Origin: RGIG3002 sp964449325
Lineage (GTDB): Bacteria > Bacillota > Clostridia > Lachnospirales > Lachnospiraceae
Direction of reading: 5' to 3'
DNA: 64,000 nucleotides
Assembly: GCA_964449325.1 (NCBI GenBank)
Contig: CAYUYJ010000003.1
Location: forward strand, 124,001-188,000
The notes below the pieces were generated by a model. The model made no database searches. It was not told the origin of the DNA and worked only from the letters and a program-made list of their open reading frames with translations. The position numbers and the translations under genes were made by a program. This document shows, one piece after another, positions 7,331 to 15,948 of the stretch (position 1 is the first letter of the stretch; every line of letters starts with the position of its first letter).

Positions 7331-8074
7331 ATGCTTACGGAAGAAAGATTTGCCAAAATTATGTCAATACTGGAAAGTACAGGGAGCGTAACCGTACAAC
7401 AGCTGATGACAGAGTTGAATACTTCGGAATCCACAATACGGAGAGATTTAACTGCGTTGGATGCAAACGGACAGCTTACCAAGGTACATGGCGGGGCTAT
7501 TTTAAAGAACACGGTATACAGCACGGTAGATGATGAAGTCATTCACCGCAAGGAACAGAACCGGGAAGCAAAAGAAAAAATTGCAGCCTATGCGGCAGGG
7601 CTGATTAAAGCCGGTGATTTTGTTTATTTGGATGCAGGAACAACGACAGAATTCATGATTGATTATATTACAGAACGGGATGCCGTATTTGTGACAAACG
7701 CAATTACTCACGCAAAAAAACTGGCAGAAAAAGGTTGTACGGTCTATATTCTTGGTGGCGAATTTAAGGCAGTAACTGAAGCAATTGTAGGAGAAGAGGC
7801 AGTATGTACTCTGGAAAAATACAATTTTACCAAAGGCTTTTGGGGTGCGAACGGTGTCAGTCGGCAAAAAGGTTTTTCCACACCGGAATTGAAAGAAGCT
7901 CTTGTAAAGAAAAAATCAATGGAAAATTGCAGAGAATGTTATGTATTAGTAGATAAATCAAAATTCAATCAGATTTCCAGTGTCACTTTTGCTCCGTTTG
8001 AAAAAGCAACAGTGATTACAAATGATTTAGAACTTGCAGCATATGGGAAGTGCGAGAATGTGATAAGTCTGTAA
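7331..8074 (+). CDS. fruR: DeoR-family repressor of the fructose operon
   Basis: A 247-residue regulator. The N-terminal DeoR HTH (about residues 1-57) shows RFAKIMSILESTG and TSESTIRRDLTAL. The C-terminal DeoRC sugar-phosphate sensor shows YLDAGTTTEFM, VTNAITHA and YILGGEFK. The ATG at 7331 follows GGAGG with good spacing; the frame extends to a TTG upstream that lacks support. It is first in the operon with fruK, EIIABC, HPr and EI, so it most likely senses fructose-1-phosphate and represses its own promoter through the repeats at 7222-7301. Family certain; ligand inferred from context. Confidence 0.88.
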   Translation: MLTEERFAKIMSILESTGSVTVQQLMTELNTSESTIRRDLTALDANGQLTKVHGGAILKNTVYSTVDDEVIHRKEQNREAKEKIAAYAAGLIKAGDFVYLDAGTTTEFMIDYITERDAVFVTNAITHAKKLAEKGCTVYILGGEFKAVTEAIVGEEAVCTLEKYNFTKGFWGANGVSRQKGFSTPELKEALVKKKSMENCRECYVLVDKSKFNQISSVTFAPFEKATVITNDLELAAYGKCENVISL

Positions 8075-8135
8075 GAAATCATGATTACGATTTGATTGGC
8101 AAAAATAAGCAGTAAAGAAAGAAGAGAGAGCGAAT

Positions 8136-9050
8136 ATGATTTATACTTTAACATTTAATCCTTCATTAGATTATATTTTAACGGTTCCTGAGTTTACGTC
8201 AGGAGTGGTAAATCGGACAACCGAAGAAATTATCTATCCGGGCGGAAAAGGAATTAATGTTTCCATGGTGTTAAAAAATCTGGGATTTGAAAATACCGCG
8301 TTAGGATATTTTGCCGGATTTACGGGAGAAAAATTAAAAAAACTTCTGGAAGAAAAAGGAATAGAAACAGATTTTATTTCTGTAAAAAGTGGAATGACAA
8401 GGATTAACGTGAAAATCCGTTCTGAACAGGAAACGGAAATTAACGGACAGGGACCGGCAATCAGTAAAGAAGATATCGGGAAGCTTTATACCAAACTGGA
8501 TGCGTTGGAGGATGGAGATATCCTTGTAATGGCAGGCAGCATTCCTGATGTTATGCCGGGAACAATGTATATGGATATTATGAAGTATTTGCAGAAAAAA
8601 CAGTTAAAAATTGTAGTCGATGCTACAAAAGATTTGCTGACAAATGTATTACAGTATCATCCGTTTTTAATAAAACCGAATAATCACGAATTGGGAGAAA
8701 TTTTTCACGTAGAAATCAAAGAAAAATCTGATGTAATAATTTATGCGAAAAAACTGCAGGAACAGGGAGCAAAAAATGTACTGGTATCCATGGCAGGAGA
8801 AGGCGCGGTTCTGGTAGCGGAGGACGGGACGGTGTACCAATCTGAGGCGCCGAAGGGCAAGGTTATAAATTCTGTTGGGGCAGGAGATTCTATGGTTGCA
8901 GGATTTTTGGCGGGCTATTTGGAATACGGAACCTACGAAAAGGCATTTCAAATGGGACTTTATACGGGAAGTGCATCTGCATTTTCCAAGGAACTTGCTA
9001 CTAAAAATGATGTATTGAAATTATGGAAACAAGGAGGCTGTGGGGTATGA
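8136..9050 (+). CDS. fruK: 1-phosphofructokinase
   Basis: A 304-residue PfkB-family kinase converting fructose-1-phosphate to fructose-1,6-bisphosphate in the cytosol. Motifs are TFNPSLDYILTV at the N-terminus, the first PfkB signature GGKGINVSMVLKNLG (about residues 34-48), and the second signature NSVGAGDSMVAGFLAGYL near residues 246-263 with the catalytic Asp in GAGDS. The stop overlaps the EIIABC start (ATGA at 9047-9050). Context between the DeoR repressor and a fructose EII makes 1-phosphofructokinase much more likely than tagatose-6-phosphate kinase. Confidence 0.94.
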   Translation: MIYTLTFNPSLDYILTVPEFTSGVVNRTTEEIIYPGGKGINVSMVLKNLGFENTALGYFAGFTGEKLKKLLEEKGIETDFISVKSGMTRINVKIRSEQETEINGQGPAISKEDIGKLYTKLDALEDGDILVMAGSIPDVMPGTMYMDIMKYLQKKQLKIVVDATKDLLTNVLQYHPFLIKPNNHELGEIFHVEIKEKSDVIIYAKKLQEQGAKNVLVSMAGEGAVLVAEDGTVYQSEAPKGKVINSVGAGDSMVAGFLAGYLEYGTYEKAFQMGLYTGSASAFSKELATKNDVLKLWKQGGCGV

Positions 9051-10942
9051 AAATCAGAGAATTATTGGCCGTAGAAAGCATTGAACTTCAAGGAAAAGCA
9101 GATAGTAAAAAAGATGTATTGGACAAAATGGTAGATTTAATGGCAAGAAGCGGAAAACTCCGTGATGTGGAAACCTACCGGAAGGGTGTGTATGCAAGGG
9201 AAGAAGAAGGAACTACGGGAATCGGTGAAGGAATCGCCATTCCCCATTGCAAATCAGATGCCGTGATAAAACCCGGACTTGCCGCTATGGTAGTACCGGA
9301 GGGCGTGGATTTTGATTCACTGGATGGAGAAAAAGTAAATCTGATTTTCCTTATTGCAGCACCGAATACAGAGGATAATGTACATCTGGATGTATTGAGC
9401 AAATTATCGATACTGTTGATGGATGAGAATTTTACAAATAATCTGAAAAATGCAAAAACCGTGGAAGAATTTTTATCTGTGATTGATACGGCAGAAGCAG
9501 ATACACAGGATAAGGATACTCTCACAGAGCAGTCAGGTGATAAATTTATTCTTGCTGTTACCGGATGCCCTACGGGAATTGCACATACTTATATGGCAGC
9601 AGAAAGCTTAGAAAAGAAAGCAAAGGAGTTAGGATGCAGAATCAAGGTAGAAACCAGAGGCTCCGGCGGTGCGAAAAATGTGCTGACAAAAGCAGAAATT
9701 GCTGAAGCAGACTGTATTATCGTGGCAGCAGATACACAGGTTCCTATGGATCGCTTTGACGGAAAGCCGGTTATTCAGTGCAAGGTAGCAGACGGTATCA
9801 GCAAAGCGGAAGAATTGGTAACGAAAGCCATGAACGGAAAAGCAAGTATTTATCACGGAGAAGGAAAAGCTGCGGAAAGTGATAAGGAAGGAAAAGACAG
9901 CATTGGACATCAAATTTACAAGCATTTGATGAACGGCGTATCCCATATGCTTCCGTTCGTAGTAGGCGGTGGTATTTTAATAGCAATTGCCTTTTTAATT
10001 GACGGATTTGCCGTGGATTTAAATTCTCTTCCTTTGGAAGAAAGAGGTAATTTCGGTACCATTACTCCGTTAGCGGCAATGTTTAAATCTATTGGTGGTG
10101 TAGCATTCGGTTTCATGCTTCCCATTCTTGCGGGCTTTATTGCCATGAGTATCGCAGACCGTCCCGGACTTGCTGTAGGGTTTGTAGGCGGGGCTATTGC
10201 AGCAAACGGAACTTCCGGCTTTCTCGGTGCGCTGGTAGCAGGCTTCCTTGCAGGTTATACCGTGAAGCTATTAAAGAAGTTGTTCGATAAGCTTCCGGAC
10301 AGCTTAGAGGGTATTAAACCGGTACTGCTTTATCCGTTACTTGGTATACTAATTGTGGGCGTGATTATGACGTATGTAGTTGAGCCGCCAATCGGTGCGC
10401 TGAATACTATCATTAACAATGGTCTTAACAGTATGAATGGTGCAAGTGCTGTTTTGCTCGGAATTTTACTTGCAGGCATGATGTCCGTAGATATGGGCGG
10501 TCCGGTAAACAAAGCAGCTTATGTATTTGGTACAGCTTCTATTGCAGCAGGAAATTATAATATTATGGCAGCAGTTATGATTGGTGGTATGGTTCCCCCT
10601 ATCGCCATTGCCCTTGCGACACTTTTCTTTAAAAACAAATTTACAGCGGATGAAAGAAAAGCAGGGCCTACCAACTTTATTATGGGATTATCCTTCATTA
10701 CGGAAGGAGCTATTCCTTTTGCAGCATCAGATCCGCTCCGTGTCTTACCCGCATGTGTGGCAGGTTCGGCAGTAGCAGGTGCTTTATCCATGGCATTTAA
10801 CTGTACCCTGATGGCACCCCATGGAGGAATCTTCGTATTCTTAACCGTAGGAAATCCGTTAATGTATCTGGTTGCATTGGCAGCAGGTTCAGCAGTAGGC
10901 TGTATTTTACTCGGATTTTTGAAAAAGGACATTACGAAATAA
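9047..10942 (+). CDS. fruA: PTS fructose transporter subunit IIABC
   Basis: A 631-residue fused enzyme II that imports fructose and phosphorylates it to fructose-1-phosphate. EIIA is residues 1-150 with phospho-His67 in IAIPHCKSD. EIIB is about 165-265 with phospho-Cys174 in AVTGCPTGIAHTYMAAE. The EIIC membrane domain runs from about 285 to the end with many helices and GFLAGY, VDMGGPVNKAAY and ITEGAIPFAA. The ATG at 9047 gives a 4-bp overlap with fruK and follows AAGGAGG; the longer frame from 9023 would add eight unrelated residues. Domain order A-B-C and length are typical for the family. Confidence 0.95.
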   Translation: MKIRELLAVESIELQGKADSKKDVLDKMVDLMARSGKLRDVETYRKGVYAREEEGTTGIGEGIAIPHCKSDAVIKPGLAAMVVPEGVDFDSLDGEKVNLIFLIAAPNTEDNVHLDVLSKLSILLMDENFTNNLKNAKTVEEFLSVIDTAEADTQDKDTLTEQSGDKFILAVTGCPTGIAHTYMAAESLEKKAKELGCRIKVETRGSGGAKNVLTKAEIAEADCIIVAADTQVPMDRFDGKPVIQCKVADGISKAEELVTKAMNGKASIYHGEGKAAESDKEGKDSIGHQIYKHLMNGVSHMLPFVVGGGILIAIAFLIDGFAVDLNSLPLEERGNFGTITPLAAMFKSIGGVAFGFMLPILAGFIAMSIADRPGLAVGFVGGAIAANGTSGFLGALVAGFLAGYTVKLLKKLFDKLPDSLEGIKPVLLYPLLGILIVGVIMTYVVEPPIGALNTIINNGLNSMNGASAVLLGILLAGMMSVDMGGPVNKAAYVFGTASIAAGNYNIMAAVMIGGMVPPIAIALATLFFKNKFTADERKAGPTNFIMGLSFITEGAIPFAASDPLRVLPACVAGSAVAGALSMAFNCTLMAPHGGIFVFLTVGNPLMYLVALAAGSAVGCILLGFLKKDITK

Positions 10943-11025
10943 TGGAAACAGAAGAACGTATAGAAAATAAATAAAAAAGAAACGAATGAAAATAATAGGT
11001 AGAAAAGAAAGGATGGGATAATCAT

Positions 11026-11283
11026 ATGAAAGAATTTAAGTATACAATCAAAGATAAAGAAGGTATTCATGCAAGACCGGCAGGATTGTTTGTAAAAGCA
11101 GCCACAGCATTTCCCTGTACCGTAACTATTGGGAAGGGTGAAAAGGAAGTAGACGCAAAGAGAATTTTCGGAGTCATGGGACTTGGAGCAAAATGCGGAG
11201 AGGAAATTATTATCAGAACAGAAGGCGAAAAAGAGGAAGAGGCAATAGAAACTTTAAGTAAATTTCTGGAAGAGAATTTATAA
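11026..11283 (+). CDS. ptsH: HPr family phosphocarrier protein with Arg at position 46
   Basis: An 85-residue HPr that passes phosphate from enzyme I to EIIA. The active-site motif GIHARPAG places phospho-His at residue 15. At the regulatory site, where Bacillus HPr has KSIMGVMSLG with Ser46, this protein has KRIFGVMGLG, so position 46 is Arg and cannot be phosphorylated by HPr kinase; Ser52 is also Gly. It should therefore serve transport but not CcpA-type catabolite control. It lies between the fructose EII and enzyme I genes, 10 bp from the latter. An independent housekeeping HPr elsewhere is expected. Confidence 0.92.
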   Translation: MKEFKYTIKDKEGIHARPAGLFVKAATAFPCTVTIGKGEKEVDAKRIFGVMGLGAKCGEEIIIRTEGEKEEEAIETLSKFLEENL

Positions 11284-11293
11284 GGAGAGCCAT

Positions 11294-12919
11294 ATGGTAC
11301 TGGAAGGAAAAAGCGTATTCGGCGGTATTGCCATAGGCAGACTTGCCGTATACAAGAAAAGTGATACACAGGTAAAACGTGTAAAAATAACAGACACGGA
11401 GGCAGAACTGGAGCGTTTCGTCTCTGCAAGAGAGACGGCTAAAGAGCAGCTTGGCGGACTTTACGAAAAGGCATTAAAAGAAGTCGGTGAAGTGAATGCC
11501 ATGATTTTTGAAGTACATCAAATGATGTTAGATGACATGGATTATAATGAGTCTGTTTCCAATATGATTCAGACTCAGGAGGTAAATGCGGAATTTGCTG
11601 TAGCAGCGGTGGGAGATAATTTTTCCAAAATGTTTGCCGCAATGGATGATGAATATATGCGTGAGCGTGCTGCGGATGTAAAGGATATCAGTAACCGTGT
11701 GATTGGGATTTTGCAGGGAAATGCAGGCAGTGGAATTACAGGAGAGGAACCGGTTATTCTGTTAGCAGAAGACTTGGCACCCAGTGAAACGGTGCAGCTG
11801 GACAAATCCAAGGTGCTCTCCTTTGTAACAAGGCATGGCTCCACGAATTCCCATACCGCAATTCTTGCAAGAACCATGAACATACCGGCGCTGATTGGTG
11901 TAGACTTGGAAAAAGCAGAGGAAATGGATGGCAGGTGGGGTATCGTAGACGGGTATAAAGGTACACTTTATGTGGAACCGGATGAGGAAACACTTTTCAA
12001 ATATCAGAAATTAAAAGAGGAGGATGAACAGAAAAAGCGACTTTTGCAAGAACTAAAGGGCAAAGAAAATGTAACCCTTGACGGCAGGAAAATTAATCTT
12101 TATGCCAATATCGGAGGTGTTGCAGACGTAGCAAATGCACTTGCCAATGATGCCGGTGGAATCGGACTGTTCCGCAGTGAATTTCTGTATTTGGAATCGG
12201 AGGATTATCCTACCGAGGACGCACAGTTTGCGGCATACAAGACTGTAGCCGAAAATATGGCGGGCAAAAAAGTGATTATCCGTACATTGGATATCGGTGC
12301 AGACAAACAGGTAGATTATTTCGGTATGGAGAAAGAAGAGAATCCCGCAATGGGTTATCGTGCCATCCGAATTTGTCTGGACAGAAAAGAGATTTTCAAA
12401 ACCCAGCTTCGTGCTATTTACCGTGCCAGCTATTACGGGACAATTTCCATTATGTTTCCAATGATAATTTCCGTTCAGGAAGTCAGACAGATTAAGGAAA
12501 TTCTTGCGGAAGTAAAGGCAGAGCTTACCAAGGAGGGGATTCCCTACAAGGATGTGGAAATCGGTATCATGATTGAGACTCCGGCAGCAGTTATGATTAG
12601 TGACCTTCTGGCAAAGGAAGTGGATTTCTTTTCTATCGGAACCAACGATTTGACACAATATACACTGGCAATCGACAGACAGAATCCAAAGCTTGATAAC
12701 ATTTATGATTCCCATCATGAAGCGGTTTTGCGGATGTTAAAAATGGTAGTGGACAATGGACACAAGGAGGGCTGCTGGGTAGGCATCTGTGGTGAACTGG
12801 GTGCCGATATCTCGCTGACGGAAACCTTTCTTTCCATGGGATTTGATGAATTGTCGGTGTCTCCATCTATGATTTTGAAGGTACGGGACAAGATAAGAAG
12901 TATCAATCTGTCAAAATAA
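11294..12919 (+). CDS. ptsI: PTS enzyme I (phosphoenolpyruvate-protein phosphotransferase)
   Basis: A 541-residue enzyme that starts the PTS chain by taking phosphate from phosphoenolpyruvate. The swivelling domain carries phospho-His187 in HGSTNSHTAILAR. The C-terminal barrel shows GLFRSEFLY, TLDIGADKQ, IGIMIETPAA, IGTNDLTQYTLAIDRQN and the catalytic Cys region GICGELG. Length is close to the usual 570 residues. It is the last gene of the fructose operon and is followed by a strong bidirectional hairpin at 12934-12977. Whether this is the only enzyme I of the cell cannot be told. Confidence 0.94.
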   Translation: MVLEGKSVFGGIAIGRLAVYKKSDTQVKRVKITDTEAELERFVSARETAKEQLGGLYEKALKEVGEVNAMIFEVHQMMLDDMDYNESVSNMIQTQEVNAEFAVAAVGDNFSKMFAAMDDEYMRERAADVKDISNRVIGILQGNAGSGITGEEPVILLAEDLAPSETVQLDKSKVLSFVTRHGSTNSHTAILARTMNIPALIGVDLEKAEEMDGRWGIVDGYKGTLYVEPDEETLFKYQKLKEEDEQKKRLLQELKGKENVTLDGRKINLYANIGGVADVANALANDAGGIGLFRSEFLYLESEDYPTEDAQFAAYKTVAENMAGKKVIIRTLDIGADKQVDYFGMEKEENPAMGYRAIRICLDRKEIFKTQLRAIYRASYYGTISIMFPMIISVQEVRQIKEILAEVKAELTKEGIPYKDVEIGIMIETPAAVMISDLLAKEVDFFSIGTNDLTQYTLAIDRQNPKLDNIYDSHHEAVLRMLKMVVDNGHKEGCWVGICGELGADISLTETFLSMGFDELSVSPSMILKVRDKIRSINLSK

Positions 12920-12933
12920 AAAAATTTTGCTGC

Positions 12934-12980
12934 AATACCAACACCTTTTACACTATAATATATAAGGTGTTGGTATTTAA
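12934..12980. terminator. Bidirectional terminator between ptsI and GH51
   Basis: Perfect 14-bp stem AATACCAACACCTT (12934-12947) / AAGGTGTTGGTATT (12964-12977), with an A-tract before and a T-rich stretch after. It touches the last base of the convergent GH51 gene. Confidence 0.8.
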
Positions 12981-15691
12981 TTTTTCGGAATCCGTATAAT
13001 ATTAATCGAATATTTTGGAGCCGTATATGTAAATTCTTTCGAAACCTCCAAACTTTCTTCTGTGGGAAAAAGCTTCTCCGGTTCTTCAAAGGAATTCATA
13101 TCTGAAAGATTTTCTCCCTTCAAAACCGTCACTGTCGCAGTAGAAGAATAGTCCGTCATATTGATAGCATCCAAGACTACAGTAATGGGAATATCCGTTT
13201 CCGTTACGTTGACAAATTTCAAAATCAAATCTCCGTTTTCGTCAATGCTTGTTGTTTCATAAATACTTTCTGCTGTTTCCTGCGTATAGTCTATGTATAG
13301 TTTTTCATCGATATAGCACCGAATGCGGTTATTCTCTACTACAACTTTTAGTTTGTAAACCTGATTTCTTTTCAACACCAGATTTTTTGTCGTTCCGGTA
13401 ATCTGTCCGCTTTTTGTATTTCCGGTTACAATTTGTAAACAGGAAATTGTGTTGCCCCAGCCGCCGATGTTCCAAAAAATGTTGTTGCCCGAGTCCTTGA
13501 CACAAATCGGAATCAAAAAGCCTTCGCTACCACTCAAAATTTCAGCATCAACAGTCAGTGTATAGTTACTCCAATCCTTGTCACCCACATAAACTACATC
13601 TCCCGTATTTCCGTCAAAAGGAGAAGCAGTACTGGTTTGTACCAGTCTTCCGTCTTTCACTTCCCATTCTCCCTCATGCTCTGTAAATCCGTCTGTTTTC
13701 AGAGTATCCGTTTTTTCAAAGTCAGAGCTGTAAAGTATGGAACCGTCTGTATTGGAGGTCACTGTTAAGTTATCGTAAGCTACCGAGGTCATCCAGGAAC
13801 CTAAGCCCACACCGCCGGACAAGCCTGTATCGGGAGTTTCACCGGTTAAAGTAAGTTCCGCAGGAAGAAGCTTAGTTCCTACATTGTCCGCAAAAATCTT
13901 CTGTACATAATAATCCACTGTTCCATAGAGAGAATCATTGGAAAAAAACATCATATCCGGCATCCATTGATTGGTTTTACTGTTGCCAAAAAGAGGTGCA
14001 TAACAGGCCATTGCAACCACATCAGCATTGCGTTCCAGTCCGGTCATGTAAGCTGCCTCGGCAAGTGCAGCCTGCAAGGTGTTGGACTGTGCCGCATATT
14101 CTCCTAAAAATACCTTCGCCTGAGCGGTTCTGTCGTAAGCATCATACCGTTTTGTATTGGTTAAAAACCAGTTCGGAGATTCATAATAATGTTCATCTAC
14201 CAAAGTTGTAATACTGTCCGGACAATCCTCTATATAAGACCAGCCCTCCGTAGAGCCGGAAGTCGTACCGTTTGCTACGATTAATTCAATATTACCATAA
14301 AGTGCCGGATTTTCCTTTGCAGCAGCATCAAAGGCTTCTACAAATTTTTCATAATGTGCATGGTATTCGCTTTGCCATTGTTCATTTCCGACGGCAATAT
14401 ATTTTAGTAAAAAAGGTTCTTTATGTCCCATGGCAATTCGGACAGATCCCCATTTTGTTGTTTCATCACCGCGGCAAAATTCCACTAAATCCAAAGCATC
14501 CTGTATACACTGTTTGAATTCATCACTGCTTAAAGGGTAAACGATATATTTCGGACTTTGCACCTGGCAGGTCATACCCGCATTCAATACGGGAACAGGT
14601 AAGCAGTCCAGCGTTTCGCACAATTCAAAATATTCATAAAAACCGATTCCGTAAGTGGTATAGTAAGGGTCCTGTTTTGTTCCCGACCAGATGTCTTTAC
14701 CCTGCGGACGTGCAGCCGGGTCACCCACAACTTCTTCTCCATTTACAGTAAATGGAAGTCCGTTACCGATGGAATCCTTCCAGTTATACATACTTTCCTC
14801 ATCTTTTCCTTCGATTACGCATCCTCCCGGAAAGCGAAGGAAGGAAGGTTTTAAAGCTTCCAGATATTCGCCGATATCCTTACGGATGGGAAGTCCTTTA
14901 TAGGTATCCTGCGGCATCATGGAAACCATATCCAGACAGACCGAACCGGGTCCGATTTCCACATAAAGCCGCAAATCCTTGTTTATAGTGGCGTTTGGAG
15001 TTATTGTAGTTTCAAATTTTGTCCAATCATCGGTAACACCTTCTACAAAGCTTTCCGCATAGACCGTACCGTCTGCATCCCGAAGCGAAATTCGTATCTG
15101 CCCCTCATAGTTTCCCGCAATACCAAAATAATTTTCTGCAGCACCGGTAGATTCTTCACTTTTTTCAAAAATCTGCAAATCCGATTCGGTAGTATTTTTT
15201 AAATATAAGGAAATATTGTAGTTTTCTCCTTCCGTAACAGCAAGCCCATCCAGATAACCCATATTGCCGATTCCATAATATAAATCCCCGGAGGAAAGTC
15301 CGTTATAGGAAAGAACAGCATAATGAGGGTTGTTTTCATTTAAAGAAGTACTGTTCGTACTGCCGTCCACGATTCCAAAGGAAAGATAGTCATCGTTTGC
15401 ATTGACCCAGCCGTGGCGATTTTCGTTGGCAGCAGCCGTGCCGTATTCAAAGGAACGGTTTTTTATCAGTTCTGCATACAGTCCGCCGTCCACCGCGAAA
15501 TTGATATCCTCCAGAAACAATCCGTATAACGTATCCGAGATTTCATAGGATTCATCTAAAGAAGATATGTCCGTATGTACTGTATAAGATGCTCCTTTAG
15601 TACCGGCAGCAGATCCGCAGCTTATGAGTAAAGCCGCCAAGGCGGCACTTAGGATAAGTACTGCAGCTTTTTGTATAGTTTTTTTTGTCAT
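12977..15691 (-). CDS. Secreted GH51-type alpha-L-arabinofuranosidase lipoprotein with inserted beta-sandwich
   Basis: A 904-residue surface enzyme. The signal peptide ends in LLISC, a lipobox with Cys25. An N-terminal beta-sandwich region precedes the catalytic barrel, where the acid/base Glu is in AVGNEQW and the nucleophile Glu in FLGEYAAQS, both typical of clan A GH51. A second concanavalin-like module (about residues 650-810, starting near YDNLTVTSNTDG and containing NIFWNIGGWGN) interrupts the C-terminal beta domain. The start at 15691 follows AGGAGGTTCT on the minus strand; the upstream extension to 15766 lacks an SD. It should release arabinose from arabinan or arabinoxylan outside the cell for the divergent transport operon. 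Confidence 0.87.
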   Translation of the reverse strand: MTKKTIQKAAVLILSAALAALLISCGSAAGTKGASYTVHTDISSLDESYEISDTLYGLFLEDINFAVDGGLYAELIKNRSFEYGTAAANENRHGWVNANDDYLSFGIVDGSTNSTSLNENNPHYAVLSYNGLSSGDLYYGIGNMGYLDGLAVTEGENYNISLYLKNTTESDLQIFEKSEESTGAAENYFGIAGNYEGQIRISLRDADGTVYAESFVEGVTDDWTKFETTITPNATINKDLRLYVEIGPGSVCLDMVSMMPQDTYKGLPIRKDIGEYLEALKPSFLRFPGGCVIEGKDEESMYNWKDSIGNGLPFTVNGEEVVGDPAARPQGKDIWSGTKQDPYYTTYGIGFYEYFELCETLDCLPVPVLNAGMTCQVQSPKYIVYPLSSDEFKQCIQDALDLVEFCRGDETTKWGSVRIAMGHKEPFLLKYIAVGNEQWQSEYHAHYEKFVEAFDAAAKENPALYGNIELIVANGTTSGSTEGWSYIEDCPDSITTLVDEHYYESPNWFLTNTKRYDAYDRTAQAKVFLGEYAAQSNTLQAALAEAAYMTGLERNADVVAMACYAPLFGNSKTNQWMPDMMFFSNDSLYGTVDYYVQKIFADNVGTKLLPAELTLTGETPDTGLSGGVGLGSWMTSVAYDNLTVTSNTDGSILYSSDFEKTDTLKTDGFTEHEGEWEVKDGRLVQTSTASPFDGNTGDVVYVGDKDWSNYTLTVDAEILSGSEGFLIPICVKDSGNNIFWNIGGWGNTISCLQIVTGNTKSGQITGTTKNLVLKRNQVYKLKVVVENNRIRCYIDEKLYIDYTQETAESIYETTSIDENGDLILKFVNVTETDIPITVVLDAINMTDYSSTATVTVLKGENLSDMNSFEEPEKLFPTEESLEVSKEFTYTAPKYSINIIRIPKN

Positions 15692-15824
15692 AGAACCTCC
15701 TGTTTTAACCAAAATGTTAAAAACAAACAAAATTAAAAATATGTTTTTGTGCAAAAAGTCAAACAAATAGAAAAAACATTGATTTTATCTATAAAATAGC
15801 ATAATAAAGTGCACAAGTATAGCA

Positions 15825-15853
15825 TTGACTTTTGTCTAGTATAATAGTATTAT
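15825..15853 (+). promoter_or_regulatory. Promoter of the seven-gene transport operon
   Basis: TTGACT (15825-15830), 17 bp, TATTAT (15848-15853), 96 bp upstream of the first start codon. Confidence 0.65.
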
Positions 15854-15862
15854 AGAAATAAC

Positions 15863-15904
15863 TAAAGTAATTTTAAAAATACTAAATAATTAAAGTGATT
15901 TTAA
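15863..15904. repeat. Direct repeats just downstream of the promoter
   Basis: TAAAGTAATTTTAA (15863-15876) and TAAAGTGATTTTAA (15891-15904) differ by one base and lie 28 bp apart in the leader, with extra ACTAAAT units between and after. They are candidate sites for a regulator not identified here. Confidence 0.5.
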
Positions 15905-15948
15905 GAAAACTAAATTACCGGTCAGGAAATGTTGGTAAGGAGGAAATT

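Noticed and set aside
10581..10775. 64-residue plus-strand frame inside the EIIC coding region
   Set aside because: Shadow of the fruA gene in another frame with low-complexity codon order and no start signal.
12053..12718. 221-residue minus-strand frame inside ptsI
   Set aside because: It lies wholly within a conserved enzyme I gene; its Cys/His-rich sequence reflects the complementary codons, and there is no SD or promoter.
15754..15770. AAAAGTCAAACAAATAG in the GH51 leader, resembling the 11-bp response-regulator repeats
   Set aside because: Only one unit is present with no 11-bp tandem neighbour, and the region is A-rich, so chance is likely.
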